In this document: piece after piece, positions 1 to 6,793 of the stretch
Numbering within the stretch: the first letter of the stretch is position 1
Layout of the letters: each line of letters starts with the position of its first letter
NCBI GenBank assembly: GCA_046723645.1
Contig: JBKOUY010000094.1
Coordinates: forward strand, 1 to 26,036
Reading direction: 5' to 3'
DNA: 26,036 nt
From: DASQUK01 sp046723645
Lineage (GTDB): Bacteria; Actinomycetota; Acidimicrobiia; Acidimicrobiales; VFJN01
Notes under the pieces: model-generated
What the model was told of the DNA's origin: nothing
Databases searched by the model: none
Seen by the model: only the letters and a program-made list of their open reading frames with translations
Made by a program: the position numbers and the translations under genes

Positions 1-224
1 TCGTAGCCGATGGAGTCCATGGACGCGTCGAGGATCGCCCGGAGCAGGGCGACGGCGGCGGGACGGGGGATGATCCCCCGATCGAGGAGGTCGAGCACGT
101 GGGCGAGGTCGGCCTGGTTGAGCCCGTCGTGCAGCGTGGCCGAACCCCGTGACTCGTAGTCGAACCCGGCGTCGATGAGCTCCGGGGCCGGCGCCGGGAT
201 GGGGGAGCCGCGCGTGCCGGTCAT
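1..224 (-). CDS. Aspartase/fumarase-superfamily lyase, N-terminal part (second lyase of the CoM-type cluster)
   Basis: Only the first 74 residues lie in the window; the gene runs off the left edge. The readable segment contains LHDGLNQADLAHVLDLLDRG followed by IIPRPAAVALLRAIL, which resembles the N-terminal helices of argininosuccinate-lyase-like members of the aspartase/fumarase superfamily, where 'hvnLAHvvmLaeqGII' is typical. The ATG at 224 overlaps the TGA of the PLP gene by 4 bp (ATGA), so the two are translationally coupled. The signature loop and catalytic residues are outside the window, so the family call rests on a short match. Context strengthens it: bacterial coenzyme M loci carry two lyases of this superfamily beside a ComA homologue and a PLP enzyme. 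Its substrate cannot be read from the sequence. Confidence 0.6.
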   Translation of the reverse strand, partial: MTGTRGSPIPAPAPELIDAGFDYESRGSATLHDGLNQADLAHVLDLLDRGIIPRPAAVALLRAILDASMDSIGY

Positions 225-1168
225 CCGTGCCCGGCCCCCATGGCGTCGCCCACGCAGCCCAGCCAGCCGCCCGTGTGCCACAGCACGAGCGGGCCGTCGA
301 GCGACTCGAGGGCGGCGACGGCGCGGGCGACGTACGTCGTGTCCGCCATGATGCCCTCGGTGCGGAGGGCGAGGCGGGCCGCGTCCCACGTCGTCCGGTC
401 GGCCCGGCCGAAGCCGGCGCCCAGGCCATCGAGCAAGCGCAGCCGATCGATGTCCGGTGCCCCGACGCCGAGCGCGCTGGCCGCCTCGCAGGACAGGCGG
501 ATGATCTCGCGGCGGGTCTCGGCCAGCGGGCGGCTCACGGCCACGCCGACGAGCGTGCCGGGGACGCGGAAGGTCGCCCACCCGGCGAGCAGCCCGGCAA
601 GCGTGCCGCCGGAACCGACCGCCGCGACCACGTGCGCCGGCCGGAACGTCAGCTGGGATGCGAGCTCCTCCGCGGCGAGCGCGTAGGCCGTCGCGCCCGG
701 CCCGGAGGCGGCGCCGCGCGGCACGACGTACGGATTACGCCCACGGCTGCGGAGCCGGTCGGCGGCCGCAGCCGCGTGTTCGGGTGTGGAGGCACGATCG
801 GGGTCACCGGTGAAGAGGATCCGGGCCCCGAACGCCCGCATCATCGCGAGGTTGGGATGCGCCACCGCCGGTTCGCCGCCGTGCAGGACGAGGGTGCAGC
901 CGACCCCGGCCGCCGTCGCCGCGGCCGCGAGCGCGGAGCACAGGTTGGAAGCCGGCCCGCCACAGCCCACGACGTGGTCGCAGCGCTGATCGAGCGCCTG
1001 CGCCACGAGCACCTCCAAAGCCCGCACCTTGTTGCCACCGAACGCGAAGCCGGTCAGGTCGTCGCGCTTGATCCAGACCTCGCGTTCCAGCGCCGCGCTC
1101 AACCGCGGCGCAGGAACGAGTGGCGTGGGCAGCACGGCCAGCGGGAAGCGCGCCGGTGGCGTCAGCAC
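221..1168 (-). CDS. PLP-dependent enzyme, D-cysteine desulfhydrase / ACC deaminase family (candidate sulfur-transfer step of CoM synthesis)
   Basis: A 315-residue fold-type II PLP enzyme. Near the N-terminus LPTPLVPAPRLS and VWIKRDDLTG lead to FGGNKVRA, whose Lys47 should form the Schiff base. GSGGTLAGLLAG is the glycine-rich phosphate-binding loop. The substrate loop normally reads GGxQSNHxR in D-cysteine desulfhydrases; here it is GGPASNLCSA (70-79), keeping Ser-Asn but replacing Gln and His and adding Cys77. That departure argues against plain D-cysteine desulfhydrase activity. The gene overlaps the upstream lyase by 7 bp and the downstream lyase by 4 bp. In the bacterial coenzyme M pathway a PLP enzyme of this family (XcbE1 in Xanthobacter) takes part in adding the thiol, so that role is inferred here. 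The family call is firm; the substrate is not. Confidence 0.85.
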   Translation of the reverse strand: MLTPPARFPLAVLPTPLVPAPRLSAALEREVWIKRDDLTGFAFGGNKVRALEVLVAQALDQRCDHVVGCGGPASNLCSALAAAATAAGVGCTLVLHGGEPAVAHPNLAMMRAFGARILFTGDPDRASTPEHAAAAADRLRSRGRNPYVVPRGAASGPGATAYALAAEELASQLTFRPAHVVAAVGSGGTLAGLLAGWATFRVPGTLVGVAVSRPLAETRREIIRLSCEAASALGVGAPDIDRLRLLDGLGAGFGRADRTTWDAARLALRTEGIMADTTYVARAVAALESLDGPLVLWHTGGWLGCVGDAMGAGHG

Positions 1169-2517
1169 CGGTCCCCCTGGAGGCGGCCAAGGACCGACCG
1201 CACCGCGGCGGTGTCGCCCGGGGCGATGGGATCCGCCACCGCCGACTCCGCCTCGGCCCGGCTCATCAGCCCCGCCGCCTCGAGCGCCTCAGCCGCCGAC
1301 AGGCGATCGCGCCGTGCCGTGCCGAGCACCTCCTGGAGCGCGGCCTGGGCCCGGTGCTTTCCCAGTCGGAGAGAGAGCGTGCCGAGGATCCGCTCTGATG
1401 CCAGCAAGCCCTGGGCTGCGCCGACGTTGGCGTTCATCCGGCCCCCGTCTACCTCGAGCCCCTCCACGCAGGCGATGGCGAGGCGGAGCGAGGCCGCGCA
1501 GAGGAGACAGACCTCGGGGAGCGCCACCCATTCGGCCTTCCACCCACGGCCGTCGCGCTCGTGGAGCTGGACCTGGCCCTCCATCAGCACCCAGGCGTGG
1601 GACCGGGTGAGACGGGCCAGCGTGTCGAGGTGCTCGCTGGACTCGGGGTTTCGCTTGTGCGGCATCATGATGCTGCCCACGACGTCGACGGCGACGGCCT
1701 CCCGCAGCTCGCCGATCTCGGGCCGCTGCAGTTCCATCACCTCGTTGCCGATGCGCGCCAGCGTGCCGGTGATTCCCGTCATCACCGCCGCGAACTCGGC
1801 GATCCGGTCGCGGCTGGTGAACCACGCGATGCCCGGGTCCGCCAGGCCAAGCCGCTCCGCGAACCGGGCCCGGAGTGCGGGCCCGACCTGGCCGTAGAAG
1901 CCGAGCGTGCCGACGGCGCCGCCGAGCTGCACCGTCGACCAGCGGCGCCGGCCCTCGTGCAGGCGCTCGAGATGGCGCCCGAGCTCGTCGGCCCAGGTGG
2001 CGAGCTTGTAGGCGAAGGAGATCGGTGCGCCGGGCTGGGCGTGGGTCCGACCGGGCATCGCGGTGCGCTCGTGTCGGGCGGCAAGGCCGGTGACAGCAGC
2101 GACCAGCCGACGCACGTCCCGGTCGACCAGGTCACCTACGTCACGCATCGTCAGTGCGAACCAGGTGTCGGTGAGATCCTGCACCGTGGCGCCGTAGTAC
2201 ACGTGCTCGGCGACGTCGTCCGGCAGGACCCTCTGCAGGGCCCGGATCAGACCCAGCGTGGAGTGCGCCGTGCGGCGGGTTTCCTCGGCCACGAAGTCGA
2301 GGTCGAGGTTGTCGACCCGCGCCAGCCCGGCGATCGTCTCGGCGGACGACCGTGGGACGACGGCGAGCTCGGCCTGCGCGGCCGCCAACGCGACGAGGAT
2401 GTCCAGCCACCGTTGCCAGCGCGCCCGCTCGTCGAACAGGGCACGCGTCTCGTCGGTCGCCCACAGGTGCGCATAGGCGACGCTGTCGGTCAGGCGGGCG
2501 CCCATGCTGGGTCGCAT
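1162..2517 (-). CDS. Aspartase/fumarase-superfamily lyase (adenylosuccinate lyase / CMLE-like; candidate phosphosulfolactate phosphate-lyase)
   Basis: About 451 residues, full length for the superfamily. Motifs in order: AHSTLGLIRAL (84-94); GATVQDLTDT (109-118), corresponding to the usual G-T-S-x-D-x-x-D-T block; GRTHAQPGAPISF (156-168); and the signature loop GSIMMPHKRNPESSE (281-295). It looks most like PurB and 3-carboxy-muconate cycloisomerase-type proteins, but sits among non-purine genes. In bacterial coenzyme M synthesis a member of this superfamily (XcbC1) eliminates phosphate from phosphosulfolactate to give sulfoacrylate, the product expected to follow from the ComA-like enzyme upstream. 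The ATG at 2517 is used here; an ATG at 2505 is equally possible, since neither has a clear Shine-Dalgarno sequence. Its 5' end overlaps the end of the preceding gene. A true adenylosuccinate lyase is less likely. Confidence 0.83.
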   Translation of the reverse strand: MRPSMGARLTDSVAYAHLWATDETRALFDERARWQRWLDILVALAAAQAELAVVPRSSAETIAGLARVDNLDLDFVAEETRRTAHSTLGLIRALQRVLPDDVAEHVYYGATVQDLTDTWFALTMRDVGDLVDRDVRRLVAAVTGLAARHERTAMPGRTHAQPGAPISFAYKLATWADELGRHLERLHEGRRRWSTVQLGGAVGTLGFYGQVGPALRARFAERLGLADPGIAWFTSRDRIAEFAAVMTGITGTLARIGNEVMELQRPEIGELREAVAVDVVGSIMMPHKRNPESSEHLDTLARLTRSHAWVLMEGQVQLHERDGRGWKAEWVALPEVCLLCAASLRLAIACVEGLEVDGGRMNANVGAAQGLLASERILGTLSLRLGKHRAQAALQEVLGTARRDRLSAAEALEAAGLMSRAEAESAVADPIAPGDTAAVRSVLGRLQGDRC

Positions 2518-3362
2518 CGACGGGCCAGTGCGGCGAGGGCCTGCCTGACCTCCTCGAGGCTCGCACCCCAGGGAACCACGGCGACGTCCCCATCGATCTC
2601 GGTGCGGTTCTCGAGCAGGCAACACTTGGTGAGCAGGGGCCCGGAGGCCGGCGCGAGGGTCCTCGGACAGGTGTCAGGACCGGGGGCACCGTGCCCGTAG
2701 AACCAGCGGTGGAGCTGGCGGGACCGGGCGCAGCCGAGCAGCATCCAGTCGCGTTCGGCAGGACGTTCGTCGAGGTAGTGGGCCTCACGGTCCCCGAGCC
2801 GGATGTCCGCCCCGCGACACGGCAACAGCACCACCGCGGCATCCGCCACCAGGGGTTCCAGCTCGACCAGCTCGGGCACGAGGATCATCGGCGGCAGGTC
2901 CTCGGCGACGTCCAGGACTCGCTGCGCCTGGTCCAAAAGCTTGGGCGGATGCGGCGGCACGACCTCGCACACGCGGACGCGCACTGGGTCCGGGTCGAGC
3001 AGGAAGCTGACATGCGAATAGCGGCCCTCAACCACGACGGCGCGCGCCCCGGGGTGCCGGCTGGCCACCCTCGCCAATTGCGAGGGCACGCCCGTGTCGA
3101 TGTCGGGGAGTCGCAGGTAGGTGGTCTCGGCCGGTAGCGCCAGCACCTCCACAGACGCGGCCGGCGAGAAGAGCGGTTCCGGGTCGACCGGCTCGACCCG
3201 CACGAGCGCGGTGGCCTCGCCGTTGCGCACCACCACGTAGCGGGTGCGCCGATAGCACTCCCGTCCCAGGAAGTGCTCGGTCAGGCTCTCGGGGTTCAGC
3301 GGCACCTCGACCCGCGCCACGGAGACCTCCCGGTAGGCGTGTGGCCGCCGGTTGGCCGTCAT
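2490..3362 (-). CDS. Unrecognised 290-residue Cys-rich protein inside the CoM-type operon
   Basis: I do not recognise this family. It sits between the ComA-like gene (4-bp ATGA overlap at 3359-3362) and the first lyase (overlap at 2490-2517), so it is almost certainly co-translated with them. It has no signal peptide or membrane segment. Visible features are a central block VVVEGRYSHVSFLLDPDP followed by a proline-rich turn (VVPPHPPKLLD, 134-144), and eight cysteines (36, 132, 182, 211, 232, 247, 248, 283). The last five cluster in the C-terminal third, with a CC pair at 247-248 and His218 and His224 nearby, which could bind a metal or do redox chemistry. The start is set by GAGGAG directly before the ATG, an unusually tight spacing, and by the overlap. 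By position it is a candidate for a coenzyme M step not covered by the neighbours (decarboxylation or reduction); this is inference only. Confidence 0.8.
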   Translation of the reverse strand: MTANRRPHAYREVSVARVEVPLNPESLTEHFLGRECYRRTRYVVVRNGEATALVRVEPVDPEPLFSPAASVEVLALPAETTYLRLPDIDTGVPSQLARVASRHPGARAVVVEGRYSHVSFLLDPDPVRVRVCEVVPPHPPKLLDQAQRVLDVAEDLPPMILVPELVELEPLVADAAVVLLPCRGADIRLGDREAHYLDERPAERDWMLLGCARSRQLHRWFYGHGAPGPDTCPRTLAPASGPLLTKCCLLENRTEIDGDVAVVPWGASLEEVRQALAALARRCDPAWAPA

Positions 3363-4159
3363 CTCCTCGAGGCCCCGCCTGCCGGCGTCCCCGAGGCGAG
3401 GGCGTGAAGGGCAATGGTCGTGTCGGCCCGGAGCCCGAGCCTGAGCGCCTCCAGCGCCGCCACCTCGCGCGGCGCCACGTTCGCCAGGTTGACGTCGGGG
3501 CCGACGCGGCGGATCAACCATGCCTGCTGGTGCCGGTGGGGCGCCTCGAAGATGAGGTAGCGGGCGCCGATCCCGTCGAGGAGTGCGTCGACGACGTCGC
3601 CACGGACCGAGCCGTCGGCGGCGTAGAGGCCGACCATGCCGCTCTCCCGCCCCTCCGTGAGGACAGCGCTGGCGCCGGCGTCGAGATCGGCGCGCACGAG
3701 CTCGACCCAAGTGGCCGGCGTGAGCACGGAGGTCGGGTCCTTCATCCCCACCTCGGAGACCACGGTGAACGTCTCCGCCGCCCGGCGGATGAGGGCGGCC
3801 TTGGCGTCCTCACCGAGGAGCCCGAGGCCGTCGCTCACCTCGACCTCCGTGAACCCGCACGCGGCCGCCCACTCGAGGCACTCCTGGGAGCGCCCCTGGA
3901 GGGCCGCGACCTCGAGCAGCGTCCCTCCGGGGCAGGCGATGACGTCGTGTCGCTGCAGGAGGCCGAGCTTCGCGTCGAGCGCGCTGTCGAGATAGGCGCT
4001 GCCCCAGCCGAATTTCCACACGTCGATGTAGGGCGCGGCCGAATCCAGGATGGCGCGCACGTCCTGAAGGGGCAGGCCCGCGTCGATCACACAGGACAAG
4101 CCATCGCGGCGAGGCTTGCGGGACCGGTCGGGCAGGCGTAGGAATGCCGCCGCAGGCAC
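3359..4159 (-). CDS. comA: Phosphosulfolactate synthase, ComA family
   Basis: This enzyme joins sulfite to phosphoenolpyruvate to make 2-phospho-3-sulfolactate, the entry step of coenzyme M (and sulfolactate) synthesis. Counting from a GTG at 4159 the protein has 266 residues, close to the roughly 250 of archaeal ComA. The (beta/alpha)8 family motifs are all present: WKFGWGSA (48-55), CPGGT (76-80), EVSDG (107-111), SEVGMKD (135-141), EGRESG (169-174), IFEAP (203-207) and NLANV (224-228). An upstream ATG at 4195 would add 12 residues but would overlap the divergent gene starting at 4187, so the GTG is preferred. It heads a five-gene minus-strand operon. No comB, comC, comD or comE homologue is nearby, so the archaeal route and the Bacillus sulfolactate route are less likely than the bacterial coenzyme M route. 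Confidence 0.88.
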   Translation of the reverse strand: MPAAAFLRLPDRSRKPRRDGLSCVIDAGLPLQDVRAILDSAAPYIDVWKFGWGSAYLDSALDAKLGLLQRHDVIACPGGTLLEVAALQGRSQECLEWAAACGFTEVEVSDGLGLLGEDAKAALIRRAAETFTVVSEVGMKDPTSVLTPATWVELVRADLDAGASAVLTEGRESGMVGLYAADGSVRGDVVDALLDGIGARYLIFEAPHRHQQAWLIRRVGPDVNLANVAPREVAALEALRLGLRADTTIALHALASGTPAGGASRR

Positions 4160-4186
4160 TGATCCGATACTAGAGGATCGTTCACT
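4160..4186. promoter_or_regulatory. 27-bp divergent intergenic region between comA and the AIR-synthase-like gene
   Basis: The whole divergent regulatory space is 27 bp if comA starts at the GTG. On the plus strand AGAGGA (4172-4177) is a good ribosome-binding site nine bases before the ATG at 4187, and GATACT (4166-4171) resembles a -10 element. On the minus strand TAGTAT (4172 down to 4167) is a -10-like hexamer ending seven bases before the GTG at 4159, a geometry compatible with a leaderless comA mRNA. No convincing -35 was found for either strand. The two -10 candidates overlap in a short ATACTA core, so the promoters would compete or be co-regulated. Confidence 0.35.
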
Positions 4187-5134
4187 ATGGTGCATGTACT
4201 TACAGAACTCGCCGAGGCGCTGCGGTCGTCGCCGGGCTGGCGGGCGAAGGCCGACATCGCAGTCGTGCGGGACGTCTTCGGTGGGAGCGACTGGCTGCAT
4301 GGGCCCGGTGACGACGGGGCGGCGGTGCCGGTGGGTAGCGAGGAGGTGATCGCGTGCGGGGAGGCGATCCTGCCGGCGTTCGTCGAGCGCGATCCCCACG
4401 GGGCCGGAGTGGCCGCAGTGCTCACGAACGTAAACGACGTGGCCGCCATGGGCGCGGTCCCCCTCGCCATCGTCGACACGGTCGTGGGCCCACCCGAGAC
4501 CTGCCGCGCCGTCCTGGACGGGATGCGCTTCGCCTCCGCGCTCTACGACGTGCCCGTCGTGGGTGGCCACCTGACCAAGAGCGCCGATCGCGTCGCGCTG
4601 TCGGCGTTCGCCCTGGGACGCTGCCCGGGGCGCCCGCTGTCGGCGACGCGCGTCGCCCCCGGGCAAGCTTTGGCGCTCGTCGTGTGCCTCGACGGCGAGA
4701 TGCGGCGCGACTTCCCGTTCTTCCCGTCGTTCGACGAGCGCGGGAGCAGGCTCGCCGGCGACGTGCGGCTGCTCGCCGACCTGGCGGCCGACGGAGTCGT
4801 CGAGGCGGCCAAGGACGTGAGCATGGCTGGGCTCTTCGGGTCGATGGCGATGTTGCTGGAACCCACCCGCTGTGGCGCATCGATCCCGGTCGAGGCAGTC
4901 CCGCTACCCCCGGGGCTCGCCTTCGACGCCTGGGCGCTGTGCTTCCCCTGCTTCGCGTTCCTCGTGACGCTGGCGCCGCAGAACCAGGACCGCTGTCGCC
5001 ACGCCGTGGAGCAGCGTGGGCTCTCCTACGCGACGCTTGCCACCGTCGACGCATCGGGCGTGGTTGCGTTGGTCGACGGGGGTGACGCGGCCGTGGTCGT
5101 CGACCTGAACGCCGACAGTGTTACGGGGCTCTAG
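4187..5134 (+). CDS. AIR-synthase-related protein, sll0787 / MSMEG_0567 C-terminal type (NitF-like)
   Basis: A 315-residue member of the PurM/ThiL/SelD/HypE ATP-binding superfamily. GDDGAAVP (41-48) is the N-terminal nucleotide/Mg loop, then AVLTNVNDVAAMGA (77-90), IVDTVVG (95-101) and VPVVGGHLT (122-130) give the conserved superfamily core. It resembles the AIR-synthase-like protein of Nit1C (cyanide/nitrilase-linked) clusters, called NitF or sll0787, which in mycobacteria is fused to a GNAT domain as MSMEG_0567. Here it is a separate gene, divergent from comA and convergent with the GNAT gene, whose 3' end it overlaps by 14 bp. The family's substrate is unknown. A housekeeping role in purine or selenium metabolism is unlikely from this context. 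Start choice is supported by AGAGGA upstream. Confidence 0.82.
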   Translation: MVHVLTELAEALRSSPGWRAKADIAVVRDVFGGSDWLHGPGDDGAAVPVGSEEVIACGEAILPAFVERDPHGAGVAAVLTNVNDVAAMGAVPLAIVDTVVGPPETCRAVLDGMRFASALYDVPVVGGHLTKSADRVALSAFALGRCPGRPLSATRVAPGQALALVVCLDGEMRRDFPFFPSFDERGSRLAGDVRLLADLAADGVVEAAKDVSMAGLFGSMAMLLEPTRCGASIPVEAVPLPPGLAFDAWALCFPCFAFLVTLAPQNQDRCRHAVEQRGLSYATLATVDASGVVALVDGGDAAVVVDLNADSVTGL

Positions 5135-5621
5135 TGACGCTACGAGCCACCCTACGAGCGGTCAGATCGATCGCCATGGGGACGTGGGGTACCCCGACGT
5201 AGATCTCCTGGTCCCCGGATATCGACCAGCCGAGGCGCTCGAAGAAGGGCACATTGCGCGGCTGGATGTGCGCGGTCATGAGGCACCCGCCGCCGCTCGC
5301 CGCCGTGGCCACCGCGAACCACACGAGCGGGGCACCGAGCCCCTGGCCCCGGGAGCCCGAGAGGACGGCCAGCCGATCACCCTGCCAATGGCCTGCGTCG
5401 TCGAGGGGGTAGAGGCGCACCGCGCCCCCGGCGACGCTGTCGCGGAGCCCCAGTACCCTGATCGTGGTCGCATCGTCGTCGCGACCATCGCGGTCCGAGC
5501 CCACGAACAGGCGCTGCTCCCTGACGAAAACCTCCTCGCGGATGCGGTGGTGCTCGGCCAACGTCCAGGGCTCGTCGGCCACACGGCACTCGACAGACGT
5601 GCGGTGCAGGACGTCAGCCAT
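5121..5621 (-). CDS. GNAT N-acetyltransferase, MSMEG_0567 N-terminal / sll0786 type (NitE-like)
   Basis: 166 residues with the GNAT layout: HRIREEVFVREQRLF (25-39), AVRLYP (67-72), GDRLAV (81-86), an acetyl-CoA loop SRGQGLGAPLV (90-100), then AHIQPRNVPFFERLGW (117-132) and YVGVPHVPM (141-149). This pattern matches the Nit1C-cluster GNAT family seen as sll0786 and as the N-terminal half of MSMEG_0567. The ATG at 5621 overlaps the stop of the radical SAM gene by 8 bp, so the two are coupled. Its 3' end overlaps the convergent AIR-synthase-like gene by 14 bp. The acetyl acceptor is not known for this family. Confidence 0.85.
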   Translation of the reverse strand: MADVLHRTSVECRVADEPWTLAEHHRIREEVFVREQRLFVGSDRDGRDDDATTIRVLGLRDSVAGGAVRLYPLDDAGHWQGDRLAVLSGSRGQGLGAPLVWFAVATAASGGGCLMTAHIQPRNVPFFERLGWSISGDQEIYVGVPHVPMAIDLTARRVARSVTRAP

Positions 5622-6783
5622 GCGCCGCGACGGGCTTGGGCCCGATCTGGAGGCGGTCCTCGACGGCGGCCATGGGCGAGCATGCCTGGCAGCGCGAGCA
5701 GCCCGCCTTGGCGGTCTCCGCGCCGAGGCCGCGCTGCGTGAGGTAGGGCGTCACCCGACGCACGATGCGTTCGACGAAGTCGTGACGGGGCGGCGACCAT
5801 TCCGCCATGAGGCTGCCGGCCACCGGCCGCAGCGGTACGACGAACGGGTAGACACCGATGTCCGCCGCCCGCCTGCACCCGTCCACCGTCAGCTCCGGAT
5901 CTTCGCCCATGCCGAGGATCACGTAGGTGGTGACCTGCCCCGCGCCGAAGCGCGCCACGGCGCGCTCCCAGGCACGGAAGTAGCCATCGATGCCCGTCCG
6001 GGCCTTCGCGGGCGCCACGCGCGCGAGCACCGCGGGATCGAACGATTCGACGTGCATGCCCACGGTGTCGACGCCGAGGTCGGCTACCCGGTCGATGACG
6101 TCGAGATCGTCGGGGGGCTCGAACTGGGTCTCGACGGGGAGACCACTCGCGTTCTTCACCGCCGCCGCGCACTGCGCGACATACAGCGCGCCCCGATCGG
6201 GGGCACGGGTGCTACCGGTCGTGAGGGTCACGTCGACGGCTCCGTCCAGATCACGCGCCGCGACCGCAACCTCGGCCAGCTGTGCCGGTGTCTTCTTGGC
6301 CGTGGTGCGACCGGCATCGAGGGAGACACCTATCCCGCAGAACGCGCACTGGTCGCCGTTCCCCCAATAGGCGCAGGTCTGGAGCACGGTGCTCGCCAGG
6401 GAGTCCAGATGCAGCAGGGCGATCTTCCAGTAGGGGATCCCGTCGGCGGTGGTGAGGTCGTAATAGCGCGGACGGGGCTGCGACCGGGCGTGCGCGACCG
6501 GGCGGCCCGCCTCGTAGATGGCGAGCGTGCCGCCGTCGGCTCGCAGCTCGAAGGGCGACGAGGCGGTCCGGGCCGGGTCGGTGTCGAGCGTGACCGCGTA
6601 GTCGTCGACCCAGACCATGCCGACGTCTGACGGGCCGGCACCTCCCGCCCGGCCCTCGGTCTGCACCTCGGTCCGCAACCCGTGGGCCTGCAACCGGAGG
6701 ACGAGTTCGGCGGTGTCTCGCTCCAACGCTGCCTCCGCTCCCGTCGGGGACGTGTCGGATACTACGACGACCACGCCCACCAT
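5614..6783 (-). CDS. Radical SAM protein, MSMEG_0568 family (NitD-like)
   Basis: Up to 389 residues. The [4Fe-4S] site is CAYWGNGDQCAFC (Cys137, Cys146, Cys149), a CX8CX2C spacing rather than the canonical CX3CX2C; this wider spacing is characteristic of the MSMEG_0568 family in Nit1C clusters. RAGGAGPSD (45-53) is another family-typical N-terminal stretch. Near the C-terminus GCSRCQACSP supplies three more cysteines that could hold an auxiliary cluster. The ATG at 6783 has no Shine-Dalgarno sequence; a TTG at 6726, preceded at five bases by GGAGG (6736-6732), would give a 370-residue protein and may be the true start. It lies 10 bp after the unknown 206-residue gene and overlaps the GNAT gene. 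The reaction is uncharacterised. Confidence 0.87.
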   Translation of the reverse strand: MVGVVVVVSDTSPTGAEAALERDTAELVLRLQAHGLRTEVQTEGRAGGAGPSDVGMVWVDDYAVTLDTDPARTASSPFELRADGGTLAIYEAGRPVAHARSQPRPRYYDLTTADGIPYWKIALLHLDSLASTVLQTCAYWGNGDQCAFCGIGVSLDAGRTTAKKTPAQLAEVAVAARDLDGAVDVTLTTGSTRAPDRGALYVAQCAAAVKNASGLPVETQFEPPDDLDVIDRVADLGVDTVGMHVESFDPAVLARVAPAKARTGIDGYFRAWERAVARFGAGQVTTYVILGMGEDPELTVDGCRRAADIGVYPFVVPLRPVAGSLMAEWSPPRHDFVERIVRRVTPYLTQRGLGAETAKAGCSRCQACSPMAAVEDRLQIGPKPVAAHG

Positions 6784-6793
6784 AGAAGACGGA

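Noticed and set aside
227..1897. A 556-codon open frame on the plus strand
   Set aside because: It lies antisense to the PLP and lyase genes, which carry clear motifs, and its own product is Arg/Pro/Ala-rich with no domain; typical GC-rich shadow.
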